Shown here: positions 18,597 through 29,500 of the stretch, piece by piece
How positions within the stretch are numbered: position 1 is the first letter of the stretch
Layout of the letters: each line of letters opens with the position of its first letter
Origin: Streptomyces bambusae
GTDB lineage: Bacteria > Actinomycetota > Actinomycetes > Streptomycetales > Streptomycetaceae
Direction of reading: 5' to 3'
NCBI RefSeq assembly: GCF_020532645.1
Contig: NZ_JAJAUZ010000012.1
Span: forward strand, 86,893 to 150,892
Length of the DNA stretch: 64,000 bases
The notes under the pieces: model-generated
Seen by the model: only the letters and a program-made list of their open reading frames with translations
Database searches by the model: none
What the model was told of the DNA's origin: nothing
Program-made: the position numbers and the translations under genes

Positions 18597-19209
18597 CACT
18601 GCCGCCGCCGCTTCCGACCGCCGCACGCTCATCGCCGACACCGCCATCGCCCTGGTCGCCGCCGCGGGTCTGCGCGGGCTCACCCATCGCGCCGTGGACA
18701 GCGCGGCGGCCCTCCCGGCGGGGAGCACCTCGTACTACTTCCGCACCCGGACCGCCCTGATCGGCGCCTGCTACCGGCGGCTGGCGGAGCTGGACCTGGC
18801 CGACGCGGAGGACGACGGCGGAGCCCTGGCGGGGCCGGGCGGGCCGGCCGGCCCCCCGGACCGGGACGCCGTGGCGGCCGCGCTCGCCGCGATGCTGCAC
18901 CGCTGGCTCACCACCGGCCGCGCCCGCCAGCTGGCCCGCTACGAGCTGAGCCTGGAGGCCGCCCGCACGCCCGAGCTGGAGGCCGACCTCCACGAGGCCG
19001 GGCGGGCCGCCCGGTCCCGGGCCGCCGACCTGCTCGGCGCACTCGGCGCCACCGATCCCCGGGCCTCGGCCGAACTCCTGGTCGCCTGGGCCGACGGCCT
19101 GCTCTACGACCGGCTGGCGGGCGCCCTCGCCCGCTCCCGCCCGGCCCCGGACCGGGCCGAACTCGCCGCGGTCTGCCGCCGCATGCTCGACGCGGCGCTC
19201 GCCCCCTGA
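18592..19209 (+). CDS. TetR-family transcriptional repressor
   Basis: 205 residues, ATG at 18592. The N-terminal HTH RRTLIADTAIALVAAAGLRG followed by LTHRAVDSAAALPAGSTSYYF is typical TetR (G-x-T-x-R-x-I-A..G...GxxYxYF pattern); residues 60-205 are the helical ligand-binding and dimer domain. The start codon sits inside a 40-bp perfect palindrome, and no separate ribosome-binding site fits, so the transcript may be leaderless. It presumably represses itself and the divergent FAD monooxygenase, releasing on binding the oxygenase substrate. It converges on the phosphatase gene over a stop-embedding hairpin. Confidence 0.92.
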   Translation: MSTAAAASDRRTLIADTAIALVAAAGLRGLTHRAVDSAAALPAGSTSYYFRTRTALIGACYRRLAELDLADAEDDGGALAGPGGPAGPPDRDAVAAALAAMLHRWLTTGRARQLARYELSLEAARTPELEADLHEAGRAARSRAADLLGALGATDPRASAELLVAWADGLLYDRLAGALARSRPAPDRAELAAVCRRMLDAALAP

Positions 19210-19224
19210 CCGGTCGCGGTCAGG
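19205..19224. terminator. Bidirectional hairpin containing both stop codons
   Basis: CCTGACC (19205-19211) and GGTCAGG (19218-19224) pair around a 6-nt loop; each arm carries the stop codon of one of the two convergent genes. Confidence 0.5.
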
Positions 19225-19843
19225 CGTCGCCGGCCAGCAGTTCCTGGGGCAGTTCGCGGAAGTCCCAGGTGCCGGCGCGCCGGGTGAAGGTCCACACCAG
19301 GTCGTGGCGGGCGGGCCAGCCGGCCGGCACGCCCAGGACCCGGTCCGCGCCGAGGGCCCGGACCAGCCCCGGGATCCCGGCGTGCTCCCAGCAGACGAGC
19401 ACCGGCATCGGGGCGGCCAGCACCGCCCGGGCGAGCGCCGCCTCCTGCCCGGGCCCGAGGTCGGTGCGGACCCGGACGCCCGTGTCCCGGGCCAGCGCCG
19501 CGACGGTCTGCCGGGAGCGGGCGGCGCCGCCGGCGGCGAACAGCGCGGCCGGGCGGGGCAGCCGGGCGCCCCGGGCCGGCCCGAACAGCAGCGGCAGCGC
19601 CTCGGCGCGCCGGTGACCGCGCCCGGCCAGCGAGCCGGCGTCCGGATCGCCGTCCTCGTCCTCCCCGAAGTCCCCGGCGTACGGACCCTCCGCGTGCCGG
19701 ATGACCATGACCAGGGCGTCCCGGGCGGCGGGCGCGCCGGGGGCGGGCCCGGCCCCCGGCCCGGCCGGGGCCTCGGCCGTACAGCCGGCCGCCAGCGGGG
19801 CGAGGGCGGCCAGCACGCTCCTGCGCCGTACTCCTTCTGCCAT
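19220..19843 (-). CDS. Lipoprotein of the histidine phosphatase superfamily
   Basis: 207 residues from ATG at 19843 (ATG at 19861 would add six). The N terminus has RRRSVLAALAPLAAGC: an Arg-rich, Tat-like n-region and a lipobox with Cys21, so the mature protein should be anchored outside the membrane. The phosphatase core shows VMVIRHAEGPY (the RHG-type motif with the phospho-accepting His) and VLVCWEHAGIPG (second catalytic His). The usual middle acid and Arg positions look degenerate. Substrate unknown. It converges on the TetR gene and shares its strand with the sdh operon, from which 106 bp separate it. Confidence 0.8.
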   Translation of the reverse strand: MAEGVRRRSVLAALAPLAAGCTAEAPAGPGAGPAPGAPAARDALVMVIRHAEGPYAGDFGEDEDGDPDAGSLAGRGHRRAEALPLLFGPARGARLPRPAALFAAGGAARSRQTVAALARDTGVRVRTDLGPGQEAALARAVLAAPMPVLVCWEHAGIPGLVRALGADRVLGVPAGWPARHDLVWTFTRRAGTWDFRELPQELLAGDA

Positions 19844-19949
19844 GGGCCCACTGTCCGCCATGGCCCGGAGCCCGCCGGGGCGCGGCGCGGGGTCCCGGCG
19901 GACGGTCAGCCGATCGGCGCACCGGGCTCCGGCGGCCGCGCGCCGCGGT

Positions 19950-20692
19950 TCAGCGGCGGACCGTGCGGTTCGCCCGCAGCCACTCCTTGTTCATGGCGGC
20001 GATCGACGGCAGCGGTATCCCCTTGGGGCAGGCGGTGGCGCACTCGCCGGTGAGGGTGCAGCCGCCGAAGCCCTCCGCGTCCATCTGCGCGACCATGTCC
20101 AGCACCCGGGTCTCCCGCTCCGGCGAGCCCTGCGGCAGCGCGCCCAGGTGGTTGACCTTGGCGGAGGTGAACAGCATCGCCGAGCCGTTCGGGCAGGCCG
20201 CCACGCAGGCGCCGCAGCCGATGCACTCGGCGTGCTCGAAGGCGCGGTCGGCGTCCGCCTTGGGCACGGCGGTCGCGTGCGCCTCGGGCGCGGAGCCGGT
20301 GGCCACCGTGACGTAGCCGCCGGCCTGGATGATCCGGTCGAACGCGCTGCGGTCCACCACCAGGTCCCTGACCACGGGGAAGGCGGCGGCCCGCCACGGC
20401 TCGACGTCGATGGTGTCGCCGTCCCGGAAGGAACGCATGTGCAGCTGGCAGGCGGTGGTGCGCTCGGGCCCGTGGGCGTCGCCGTTGATGACGAGGCTGC
20501 AGGCGCCGCAGATGCCCTCGCGGCAGTCGTGGTCGAAGGCGACCGGCTCCTCGCCGCGCAGGATCAGGTCCTCGTTGAGGGTGTCGAGCATCTCCAGGAA
20601 GGACATGTCGCGCGAGATGCCGTCCACCTCGTACGTGACCATCGCCCCGGGGGTCTCGGGGTGCTGCTGGCGCCAGACGCGCAGGTTGAGCT

Positions 20693-20696
<4 letters not shown>
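19950..20696 (-). CDS. sdhB: Succinate dehydrogenase/fumarate reductase iron-sulfur subunit
   Basis: 248 residues, ATG at 20696 overlapping the sdhA stop by ATGA, so translation is coupled. The N-terminal ferredoxin domain binds [2Fe-2S] through [17 protein letters not shown] and TACQLHM. The C-terminal domain carries [14 protein letters not shown] for [4Fe-4S] and [17 protein letters not shown] for [3Fe-4S]. It passes electrons from the flavoprotein to menaquinone in the membrane anchor. Gene order C-A-B with a single anchor subunit is the type B enzyme usual as the second Sdh of actinobacteria. Confidence 0.96.
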
Positions 20697-22651
<1,955 letters not shown>

Positions 22652-22653
22652 GG

Positions 22654-23373
22654 TCAGTTCACCAGTCCGGTCATGACGGCGAGGGGTACGGAGACGAAGC
22701 CCGCGGTGATCACGAGGGCGAGCAGGTTCGCGAGGGCCTTGAGGGTGCGGTCGCGGCGGACGGTGCCGGCACCCAGGGTCTGGGCGGCGCTCCAGAAGCC
22801 GTGCCGGATGTGCAGGCCGAGGGCGAGCATCGCGGTCAGGTAGACCGTGTTGCCGTACCAGGTGGAGAAGGTGGCCACGACGTTCTCGTACGGCCGGCCC
22901 TCCTGGGCGTTCTCGTTGACCGTGAGGGTGGTCAGGTCGAGGAGGTGCCACACGATGAACAGGCCGAGGATGACCCCGCCCCAGCGCATGGTGCGGGTGG
23001 CGTAGCTCGCCCGCCGCCGGCGGTGCGCGTAGCCGACCGGGCGGGCCCGCAGGTCGCGGCGGCTGAGCCGGTACGCGCTGACGGCGTGCGCGAGGACGGC
23101 GGCGAGCAGCACGATGCGGGCGCCCCAGAGCCCCCAGTGGCTGTGCAGGAACGGTTCTCCCATGTGGCGCAACCAGCGCCCGTACGCGTTGAACTCGTCC
23201 GGGCCGAAGAAGATCTTCAGGTTGCCGAGCATGTGGACCACCAGGTAGCCGAGCATGATCAGTCCGGAGACCGCCATGACGGCCTTCATGCCGAGGGTCG
23301 AGCCCCAGAAGCGGCCGACGGGGGTGCGCGGGGTGGGGGACGGCCGGGGGGCCGTCCGCGTTGCCAGAGCCAT
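22654..23373 (-). CDS. sdhC: Succinate dehydrogenase cytochrome b subunit (five-helix anchor)
   Basis: 239 residues, ATG at 23373. About five membrane helices with histidines suited to two haems b: [42 protein letters not shown] and [10 protein letters not shown]. The size and helix number fit the di-haem type B anchor that reduces menaquinone. First gene of the sdhCAB operon, transcribed from the 88-bp region shared with the divergent LysR gene. It contains a soluble loop after residue 60 ([18 protein letters not shown]) usual for this family. Confidence 0.94.
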   Translation of the reverse strand: MALATRTAPRPSPTPRTPVGRFWGSTLGMKAVMAVSGLIMLGYLVVHMLGNLKIFFGPDEFNAYGRWLRHMGEPFLHSHWGLWGARIVLLAAVLAHAVSAYRLSRRDLRARPVGYAHRRRRASYATRTMRWGGVILGLFIVWHLLDLTTLTVNENAQEGRPYENVVATFSTWYGNTVYLTAMLALGLHIRHGFWSAAQTLGAGTVRRDRTLKALANLLALVITAGFVSVPLAVMTGLVN

Positions 23374-23431
23374 GCCGTCGACGCTAGGGCCGCAGGTCCC
23401 GAGAGGTCCAAGACATGATGCGGCTGAATTC

Positions 23432-23448
23432 CATAGGCCATACCTATG
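23432..23448. promoter_or_regulatory. LysR-type inverted repeat between sdhC and the regulator
   Basis: CATAGGCCATACCTATG is a 6-5-6 inverted repeat (CATAGG/CCTATG) centred 22 bp upstream of the LysR ATG. It contains the T-N11-A spacing expected of LysR operators and is the best candidate for control of the divergent sdh operon. Confidence 0.65.
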
Positions 23449-23461
23449 CAAGGCTGGTGCG

Positions 23462-24349
23462 ATGCAATTCCAGCAGCTGGTGTATTTCGTGGCCGTGGCC
23501 GAGACCCGGCACTTCACCCGGGCCGCCGAGCGGGTGCACGTGGCGCAGCCCTCGCTGTCCCAGCAGATCAAGGCGCTGGAGCGGGAGCTGGGGGCGGAGC
23601 TGTTCAGCCGGGCGCGGGGCAACATCGCGCTGACCGACGCGGGCGAGGCGCTGCTGCCGCTGGCCCGGCGGATCCTCGCGGATGCGGACACCGCCCGGCT
23701 GGAGGTGCAGGAGCTGGCGCAGCTGCGGCGGGGCCGGGTGCGGCTGGGGGCGACTCCGAGCGTGTGCACGGGCCTGCTGCCGGAGGTGCTGCTCGCCTTC
23801 CACTCGGCGCATCCGGGGATCCGGCTGCTGATCGAGGAGAGCGGCTCGCTGGACCTCGTGCGGGAGCTGGCCCGCGGCGCCCTGGACCTGGCGCTGATCG
23901 CACTGCCGCTGCCGCCGTCCGCGCCGGCGCTGACCACGGTCGAGCTCCTGACGGAGGACCTGGTCGTGGTGTCCTCGCCGGACCGGCCTGCGCCGGGCGG
24001 CGGCGGCCCGCTGACGGTGGCGGAGCTGCGCGACCAGCCGCTGGTCATGTTCCGGCACGGCTACGACCTGCGGGAACTGACGGTGGCGGCCTGCCGGGCG
24101 GAGGGCTTCGAGCCGTCGTTCGTGGTGGAGGGCGGAGAGATGGACGCGGTCCTGGGCTTCGTACGGGCCGGCCTGGGACCGGCGGTGGTCCCCGCCATGG
24201 TGGCCGAACGCGCCGGCCCGGGCCTGCGCACCACCCCGCTCGCCGGCTCCCCGCTGCGCCGCACGATCGCCCTGGCCCACCGCACCGACGTGGCGCCGCC
24301 CCGCGCGGCCCGGGAGCTGATGTGGGACCTCATCGGGCGGTACGCCTGA
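23462..24349 (+). CDS. LysR-family regulator divergent from sdhCAB
   Basis: 295 residues, ATG at 23462. Canonical LysR HTH MQFQQLVYFVAVAETRHFTR followed by AAERVHVAQPSLSQQIKALE, then a two-lobed effector domain from about residue 90 with RLGATPSVCTGLLPEVL. The position, 88 bp from sdhC and on the other strand with an inverted repeat between, strongly suggests control of this second succinate dehydrogenase, perhaps by a C4-dicarboxylate. Its 3' end meets the AlkZ-like gene through a stop-embedding hairpin. Confidence 0.92.
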   Translation: MQFQQLVYFVAVAETRHFTRAAERVHVAQPSLSQQIKALERELGAELFSRARGNIALTDAGEALLPLARRILADADTARLEVQELAQLRRGRVRLGATPSVCTGLLPEVLLAFHSAHPGIRLLIEESGSLDLVRELARGALDLALIALPLPPSAPALTTVELLTEDLVVVSSPDRPAPGGGGPLTVAELRDQPLVMFRHGYDLRELTVAACRAEGFEPSFVVEGGEMDAVLGFVRAGLGPAVVPAMVAERAGPGLRTTPLAGSPLRRTIALAHRTDVAPPRAARELMWDLIGRYA

Positions 24350-24376
24350 CCGCTCGCGGGACGTGCCGGGTCAGGC
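24344..24376. terminator. Bidirectional hairpin containing both stop codons
   Basis: GCCTGACC (24344-24351) pairs with GGTCAGGC (24369-24376); the stop of the LysR gene and that of the AlkZ-like gene lie in the arms. Confidence 0.5.
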
Positions 24377-25516
24377 GGCGGGCAGCAGCCTGGTCTCGGC
24401 GTCGGCGGGGATCTTGCTCCACCAGTGGCCGTAGCGGGCGTACACCTGCGGTTCGCGGCCGGCCAGGAAGGCCGTCAGGGCACGGGCCTCGGCGGCCAGC
24501 CCCTCCCAGACGTCTCCGGGCAGCGGGTGGAAGGCCGTGGCCTCGATCCCGCCCGGTCCGGGGCGCCACACCCCGGCCACGTACCCGTCGACGAGCAGCG
24601 TCGGCAGGACGTCGCCGTTGCGCCGGATCACGAGTGGCCGGTAGGCGGGCGGGATGACGCGGGAGCGGTCCGCGTACGCCAGCAGGATGCTGTCCCACAT
24701 GGCCATCAGCCGGGGCGGGGCGGGAGTGCCGGCGTCTGGGCGCGCAGCTCCGGGCAGGTCGAACAGCTCCTCGCCGCCGGGGCCTTCGAGCCGTTCCAGC
24801 CGGTCGCCGAGCGCGTGCAGGGCGGCGCGCGCCCGCCCCTTCGGGACCAGTCCGAACTGCGCCACGTCCGCGGCCGAGGCCGGTCCGAACCCCGCAAGGT
24901 AGCGGAGCACCAGCGTCCGGAGCCGGGCGTCGGACGTGCCGGCGTCCGCGAGGACCGGCCGGACGTCCGGGGCGCGGTAGGCGGGCCGGGCGCCGAAGGA
25001 CCAGGGCGGGGCGGTCGGGGCGTGCACCAGCGGCGTGTAGTGCCGCAGCCCCCACCAGGCGCCCGGGTGCGGCGGCGTCCCGAGCCGCTCTTCGAGCCAG
25101 GCGGTGAAGTCCGTGTTGGTGCGGGGCCGGTCGGCGTACCCGAGCACCTCGGGGACCAGCCGGTCGGCGTCCTGCGCGGTCAGGCCGGACACGGTGAAGC
25201 GGGGGCCGAGCCGGGCGCCGCGGAGCACGGGCTGGAGGGCCTCGTGGAAGGCGGGCAGGTCGTCGGCGTGGACGGCGTGCAGGGTGATGCGCATCAGGGT
25301 GGCCTTGACCACGCTGCGCCCGGCGAACGCGCCGTCCAGGTCGGCCGGATCGAAGCCGGCGAGCCGGTTCCAGAGCGCGAGGTAGGGGGAGGCGGGCTGC
25401 TGGGCCTGGAGGGCGACGGCCCGCCGCACCCCTTCGGCCGCGCCGAGCGGTTCGCGGTGGAGCAGCATCTGTCGGGCGAGCGTGGCCCGGTTGAGTCCGC
25501 GCGCGGTGATCACCAT
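24371..25516 (-). CDS. Winged-helix DNA-binding protein (AlkZ/YcaQ-like, HTH_42 family)
   Basis: 381 residues, ATG at 25516. Family features: an N-terminal RATLARQMLL helix, VALQAQQPASPYLALWNRL containing the Gln-x-Gln motif used for catalysis in AlkZ glycosylases, a TLMRITLHAVHADDLPAF segment, then tandem winged helices (LRYLAGFGPASAADVAQFG) and the C-terminal beta-rich VDGYVAGVWR module. AlkZ from Streptomyces unhooks azinomycin cross-links; general family members (YcaQ) repair alkylation damage. This copy is not next to a biosynthetic cluster in view, so it is best called AlkZ-like. The DinB gene is divergent 116 bp away. Confidence 0.82.
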   Translation of the reverse strand: MVITARGLNRATLARQMLLHREPLGAAEGVRRAVALQAQQPASPYLALWNRLAGFDPADLDGAFAGRSVVKATLMRITLHAVHADDLPAFHEALQPVLRGARLGPRFTVSGLTAQDADRLVPEVLGYADRPRTNTDFTAWLEERLGTPPHPGAWWGLRHYTPLVHAPTAPPWSFGARPAYRAPDVRPVLADAGTSDARLRTLVLRYLAGFGPASAADVAQFGLVPKGRARAALHALGDRLERLEGPGGEELFDLPGAARPDAGTPAPPRLMAMWDSILLAYADRSRVIPPAYRPLVIRRNGDVLPTLLVDGYVAGVWRPGPGGIEATAFHPLPGDVWEGLAAEARALTAFLAGREPQVYARYGHWWSKIPADAETRLLPAA

Positions 25517-25632
25517 GGTCGTCCCGGCCCCTTTCCCCCGGCCGTCCCTCCCCCGGGGCCGGCGCCGGAAGCCTAACCCGAACGGGTGGCGGCGGCGCAC
25601 CGGACCCGGAACGGCCTGGCAGGGTGGGGGCC

Positions 25633-26145
25633 ATGAAGGCCACCCAGCTCCTGGCGGACTGTTTCCAGCGCATCCACGAGGTCGTCCACGAGACCGTGGA
25701 CGGGCTCGGTGCGGAGGACCTCGCCGCACGTCCGGACGGTCACGCGAACTCCGTCGCCTGGCTCGTCTGGCACCTGACCCGCATCCAGGACGACCACGTG
25801 TCCGAGCTGGCCGGACGTGAACAGGCCTGGACCGCCGAGGGCTTCGCCGACCGCTTCGCCCTGCCGCTGGCGCCCTCCTCCACGGGGTACGGCCACACCG
25901 CCGCGGAGGCGGCGTCCGTACGCGTGGCCTCGGGCGGCCTGCTGCTGGCCTACTTCGACGCCGTCCACTCCCGGACCACTGCCTGGCTGCCCACCGTCCA
26001 GGCCGCCGACCTCGACCGGGTGGTGGACACCCGCTGGGACCCGCCGGTGACCATGGGCGTCCGCCTGGTCAGCGTGATCGCCGACGACCTCCAGCACGCC
26101 GGCCAGGCCGCCTACGTCCGCGGCCTGCTCCGCCGCGGCGCCTGA
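25633..26145 (+). CDS. DinB/DUF664 family protein (mycothiol-dependent enzyme fold)
   Basis: 170 residues, ATG at 25633 preceded by AGGGTGGGGG. A four-helix-bundle DinB protein with His47 in VAWLVWHLTRIQDDH and His155 in DDLQHAGQAAYVRG as probable metal ligands. DUF664 members in actinobacteria include metal-dependent thiol transferases using mycothiol, such as the maleylpyruvate isomerase relatives. The substrate is unknown. It is divergent from the AlkZ-like DNA repair gene and converges on the cyclic-di-GMP gene. Length is normal for the family. Confidence 0.85.
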   Translation: MKATQLLADCFQRIHEVVHETVDGLGAEDLAARPDGHANSVAWLVWHLTRIQDDHVSELAGREQAWTAEGFADRFALPLAPSSTGYGHTAAEAASVRVASGGLLLAYFDAVHSRTTAWLPTVQAADLDRVVDTRWDPPVTMGVRLVSVIADDLQHAGQAAYVRGLLRRGA

Positions 26146-26182
26146 GGCGGTCCGCGGCGGCCCTCCCGGGACGGATCGGCGG

Positions 26183-28345
26183 TCAGGACGGCACGGCGTC
26201 CGCCAGCGAGAGGGCGTGGATGCGGTCGGGGGCACCCGGGCGGGCGTAGTACCAGCCCTGGGCGGTGTCGCAGCCCAGGGCGCGGAGCTGGGCCGCCTGG
26301 GCGCCGGTCTCCACGCCCTCGACGGTGACCGCGAGTTCGAGGCTGTGGGCGAGGGCGACGATCCCCTCGACGATCTTCACGTCGACCGGGTCGGCGGGCA
26401 GGCGCTGCATGCTCTGGGTGAAGGACCGGTCGAGCTTGAGCACGCTGACCGGCAGCCGGCGCAGGTTGGCGAGGTTCGAGTAGCCGGTGCCGAAGTCGTC
26501 GAGGGCGATGTCCACACCCAGGGCGGCCAGCCGGCGCAGCGGCTCCAGCAGCTGGTCGTCGGCGCCTATCAGCGCGGACTCGGTGACCTCCAGGCACAGC
26601 GCGCCCGGCGCCAGTCCGGACTCCTCCAGGACGGCGACGGTGTCGGCGACCAGCCCGGGGTGGTGGAGCTGGGTCGGGGAGAGGTTGACGTTGATGCGGA
26701 GCGGGCCGCCGTGCTCGCGCTGCCAGGTGCGGGCCTGCCGGACCGCCTCCTCCAGGACCCAGCGGCCCAGGGGGACGATCAGGCCGGTGCGTTCGGCGAG
26801 CGGGATGAACCGGTCGGGCCCCAGCACCCCGTGCTGCGGGTGGGACCAGCGGACCAGGGCCTCCGCGCCGTGCACGCTGCCGTCGTGGAGGTGGACCAGC
26901 GGCTGGTACTCGATGAAGAACTCGCCGCGCTCCAGGGCCGCCGGGAGGGCGTTGGTCAGCCCGTGGCGGGTGATGGCGCGGGCGTCGGCCTCCGCGTCGG
27001 CCAGCTCGAAGCGGTTGCCGCCCGCGCCCTTGGCCCGGTACATCGTGATGTCGGCGCTGCGCAGCACCTCGGCCGGGCCGCGCTCCCCCGCCGGGCCCTC
27101 GACGATGCCGATGCTGCCGCGGACCGAGAGTTCGCGGCCGTCGAGGCGGACCGGCGCGGAGAGGGTGCTGAGGATCCGCATCGCGAGGTCGGTGACGTCC
27201 TGCGGGCCGGCGGCCGAGGTGGTGAGGGCGACGAACTCGTCGCCGCCGAGGCGGGCCACCATCTCGCCCGGGCCGGTGGCGCAGCTCTGCAGCCGGTCCG
27301 CGACCTCCACCAGGAGCCGGTCCCCGGCCGCGTGGCCGAGGCTGTCGTTGACGGCCTTGAAGCCGTCGAGGTCGAGGTAGCAGAGGCCGAAGCGGCCGCC
27401 CTTGCCGGCGAGCGCCTTCTCCAGCCGCTCGAAGAACAGGGTCCGGTTGGGGAGGCCGGTGAGGGCGTCGTGGGTGGCCTCGTAGCGCAGCCGCAGGTTC
27501 AGCAGGCGGCGCTCGGTGGTGTCCTCCATCAGCGCGAGCTGGTACTGCGGCTTGCCGTCCGCGTCGCGGAGCAGGGAGACCGTCAGGTTGGTCCACAGGA
27601 CGGTGCCGTCGTGGCGGTAGTACGGCTTCTCGACGCGGTAGTGGTCGCGCTCGCCGCGGACGAGTTCGCCGTACATGCGCCAGACCTGCGGGGTGTCCTC
27701 CGGGTGGCTCCAGTCACAGACGTTGCGGCCGCGGATGTGGCCCTCGACGCCGCCGAACATCCGGGTGAGGGCCTCGTTGCACTCCAGCACGTTGCCGTCG
27801 AGGTCGGCGATGCCGATGCCGACGGCGGCGTCCTCGAAGACGGCGCGGAAGCGCGCCTCGCTCGCGTGCAGGGCCTGCTGGGCGTCGGTGCGGGCGCTCA
27901 GCGCGGAGCGGGCGATGGCCTCCTGCTCGCCGAGGGTGCGCTCGCGCAGGGCGCGGGCGTAGCCGGCGGCCAGGGCGTGCTGGAGCCGGGCGCAGCGGGC
28001 CCGGTACTCCTCGCCGTCCTCGCGGCCGGCGGGGCCGCAGTAGAGGACGAGGTACGACTCGATGACCCCGAGGGTGCCGGAGAGGGCGTCGGGGTCGGTG
28101 CAGTGCACGGCGACCAGGTCGGCGCCGATGCGCTGGGCGGGGGCCGGGTCGAAGGGCTGGGCGTGCAGGGCCCGGGACAGCTCGCGGGCCAGGGGGACGA
28201 GGTGGACCTCGAACTCCTGGCGGGTGAGGGAGGTGGCGGTGACCGGGAAGATGGCCCGGCTCCAGATCCGCGCGAAGCGCGTGATCCGGTCCTCCGGGCT
28301 GTCGGGGAGCGCGGTCGCCTCCCCCGTCTGTACGGGGATTCTCAC
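26183..28345 (-). CDS. PAS-GGDEF-EAL cyclic-di-GMP cyclase/phosphodiesterase (RmdA-like)
   Basis: 720 residues from GTG at 28345, which overlaps the upstream methyltransferase stop as GTGA. Residues 1-150 are an alpha-helical N-terminal region; a PAS domain spans about 165-285 (FRAVFEDAAVGIGIADLDG) with a PAC tail. The GGDEF domain has intact GGDEF at 367-371 and no RxxD inhibitory site before it. The EAL domain has GAEALVRW (EAL 495-497), VTESALI, DDFGTGYSN and KLDRSF, so it should be active as a phosphodiesterase too. No membrane helix: cytoplasmic. The layout matches RmdA-type proteins that tune development in Streptomyces through BldD. It converges on the DinB gene. Confidence 0.93.
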   Translation of the reverse strand: MRIPVQTGEATALPDSPEDRITRFARIWSRAIFPVTATSLTRQEFEVHLVPLARELSRALHAQPFDPAPAQRIGADLVAVHCTDPDALSGTLGVIESYLVLYCGPAGREDGEEYRARCARLQHALAAGYARALRERTLGEQEAIARSALSARTDAQQALHASEARFRAVFEDAAVGIGIADLDGNVLECNEALTRMFGGVEGHIRGRNVCDWSHPEDTPQVWRMYGELVRGERDHYRVEKPYYRHDGTVLWTNLTVSLLRDADGKPQYQLALMEDTTERRLLNLRLRYEATHDALTGLPNRTLFFERLEKALAGKGGRFGLCYLDLDGFKAVNDSLGHAAGDRLLVEVADRLQSCATGPGEMVARLGGDEFVALTTSAAGPQDVTDLAMRILSTLSAPVRLDGRELSVRGSIGIVEGPAGERGPAEVLRSADITMYRAKGAGGNRFELADAEADARAITRHGLTNALPAALERGEFFIEYQPLVHLHDGSVHGAEALVRWSHPQHGVLGPDRFIPLAERTGLIVPLGRWVLEEAVRQARTWQREHGGPLRINVNLSPTQLHHPGLVADTVAVLEESGLAPGALCLEVTESALIGADDQLLEPLRRLAALGVDIALDDFGTGYSNLANLRRLPVSVLKLDRSFTQSMQRLPADPVDVKIVEGIVALAHSLELAVTVEGVETGAQAAQLRALGCDTAQGWYYARPGAPDRIHALSLADAVPS

Positions 28346-29208
28346 GCCTTGCGTCCCACGCCTGCGAATCCCGCGAAGGTGTACGGGTCCTCGTCGTCGT
28401 CCGGCCCGTCCGGGAGGGCGGCGCCGGGGTCGCCGGCGGGGGCGTCGGGGTCGGCTTCGGGTTCGGGGCGCCAGCGGGGCATGGCGACGACGCCGGGTTC
28501 GAGGATCTCGAAGCCGTCGAAGAACGCGGTCACCTCCTCGCGGCTGCGCATCACGAGCGGGTTGCGGGTGCCGCGGTAGACGTCGACGGCGCCGCCGGCG
28601 ACCTCGCGGGCGGTGGGCAGCCCCTCGTAGGAGGCGTGGGTGAGGACGATCAGGCTGCCGGGGGCGAGGGCGTCGCGGAGTTCGGCGACCGCCTCGTGGG
28701 GGCGGTCGTGGTCCTCCAGAAAGTGCAGGACGGCGACGAGGAGCAGCGCGACGGGCCGGTCGAAGTCGAGGAGGGACAGCGCCTGCGGGCTGTGCAGGAT
28801 GTCGGCCGGCTTGCGCAGGTCGGCCGCGACGATGTCGCTGCGGTCGTCGGCGGCGAGGACGGCCCGGCTGTGGGCGACCGCGACCGGGTCGTGGTCGACG
28901 TAGACGACGCGGGCGTCGGGGGTCGCCGCCTGCGCGACCTCGTGGACGTTGCCGAAGGTGGGGATGCCGGAGCCGATGTCGAGGAACTGGGTGATGCCTT
29001 CGGCCACCGCGTGGCGGACGGCGCGGCGCATGAACGCGCGGTTGGCCTGCATGATCTTGGGGAGGCCCGGCAGGAATTCCATGGCCCGGCGGGCCGTCTG
29101 CCGGTCGACCTCGAAATTGTGCGACCCGCCCAGGTAGTAGTCGTAGATACGGGACACGCTGGGCACCGATATGTCGATGCCTGGCGGTGCCCAGTCCGGG
29201 CGCTCCAT
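28342..29208 (-). CDS. DUF574 (Methyltransf_19) SAM-dependent methyltransferase
   Basis: 288 residues from ATG at 29208 with GGAG six bases upstream (a GTG one codon earlier is less well spaced). Family hallmarks: PSVSRIYDYYLGGSHNFEVD near the N terminus, FLDIGSGIPTFGNVHEVAQ as SAM motif I, VVYVDHDPVAVAHSRAVL as motif II, and VLHFLEDHDRP. DUF574 proteins are abundant in streptomycetes, often next to regulators, but their substrates are mostly unknown. Here it is translationally coupled to a PAS-GGDEF-EAL enzyme, suggesting a shared role. The C-terminal tail is very acidic (PDGPDDDEDPYTF) before a final FAGVGRKA. Confidence 0.9.
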   Translation of the reverse strand: MERPDWAPPGIDISVPSVSRIYDYYLGGSHNFEVDRQTARRAMEFLPGLPKIMQANRAFMRRAVRHAVAEGITQFLDIGSGIPTFGNVHEVAQAATPDARVVYVDHDPVAVAHSRAVLAADDRSDIVAADLRKPADILHSPQALSLLDFDRPVALLLVAVLHFLEDHDRPHEAVAELRDALAPGSLIVLTHASYEGLPTAREVAGGAVDVYRGTRNPLVMRSREEVTAFFDGFEILEPGVVAMPRWRPEPEADPDAPAGDPGAALPDGPDDDEDPYTFAGFAGVGRKA

Positions 29209-29500
29209 CACTTCTCCAAGACCTAGTCCGACGGCTGTCCGAGCCGAATCTACTGATCATTGCCCAACCGGGCGAGCCAAAGCGGAAATTGGCGATCCGT
29301 TCTTCGTCACACACCAAAGGCACGTGCCCGCACCCGCGCAAGCGTTGACCGAAGCCGACAAATCCCTTTTGGGTTTTAACGACACCTGACCGGGTAGACG
29401 GCATCCTTGGCTCAAACCTATCGGGTTGAAAGTCCGCCCGATCGGGCGAATCCGGTGGGCTCGCCGCGTGTGCCGCGGGCCGCTCGCCCATGCTCCCCGC

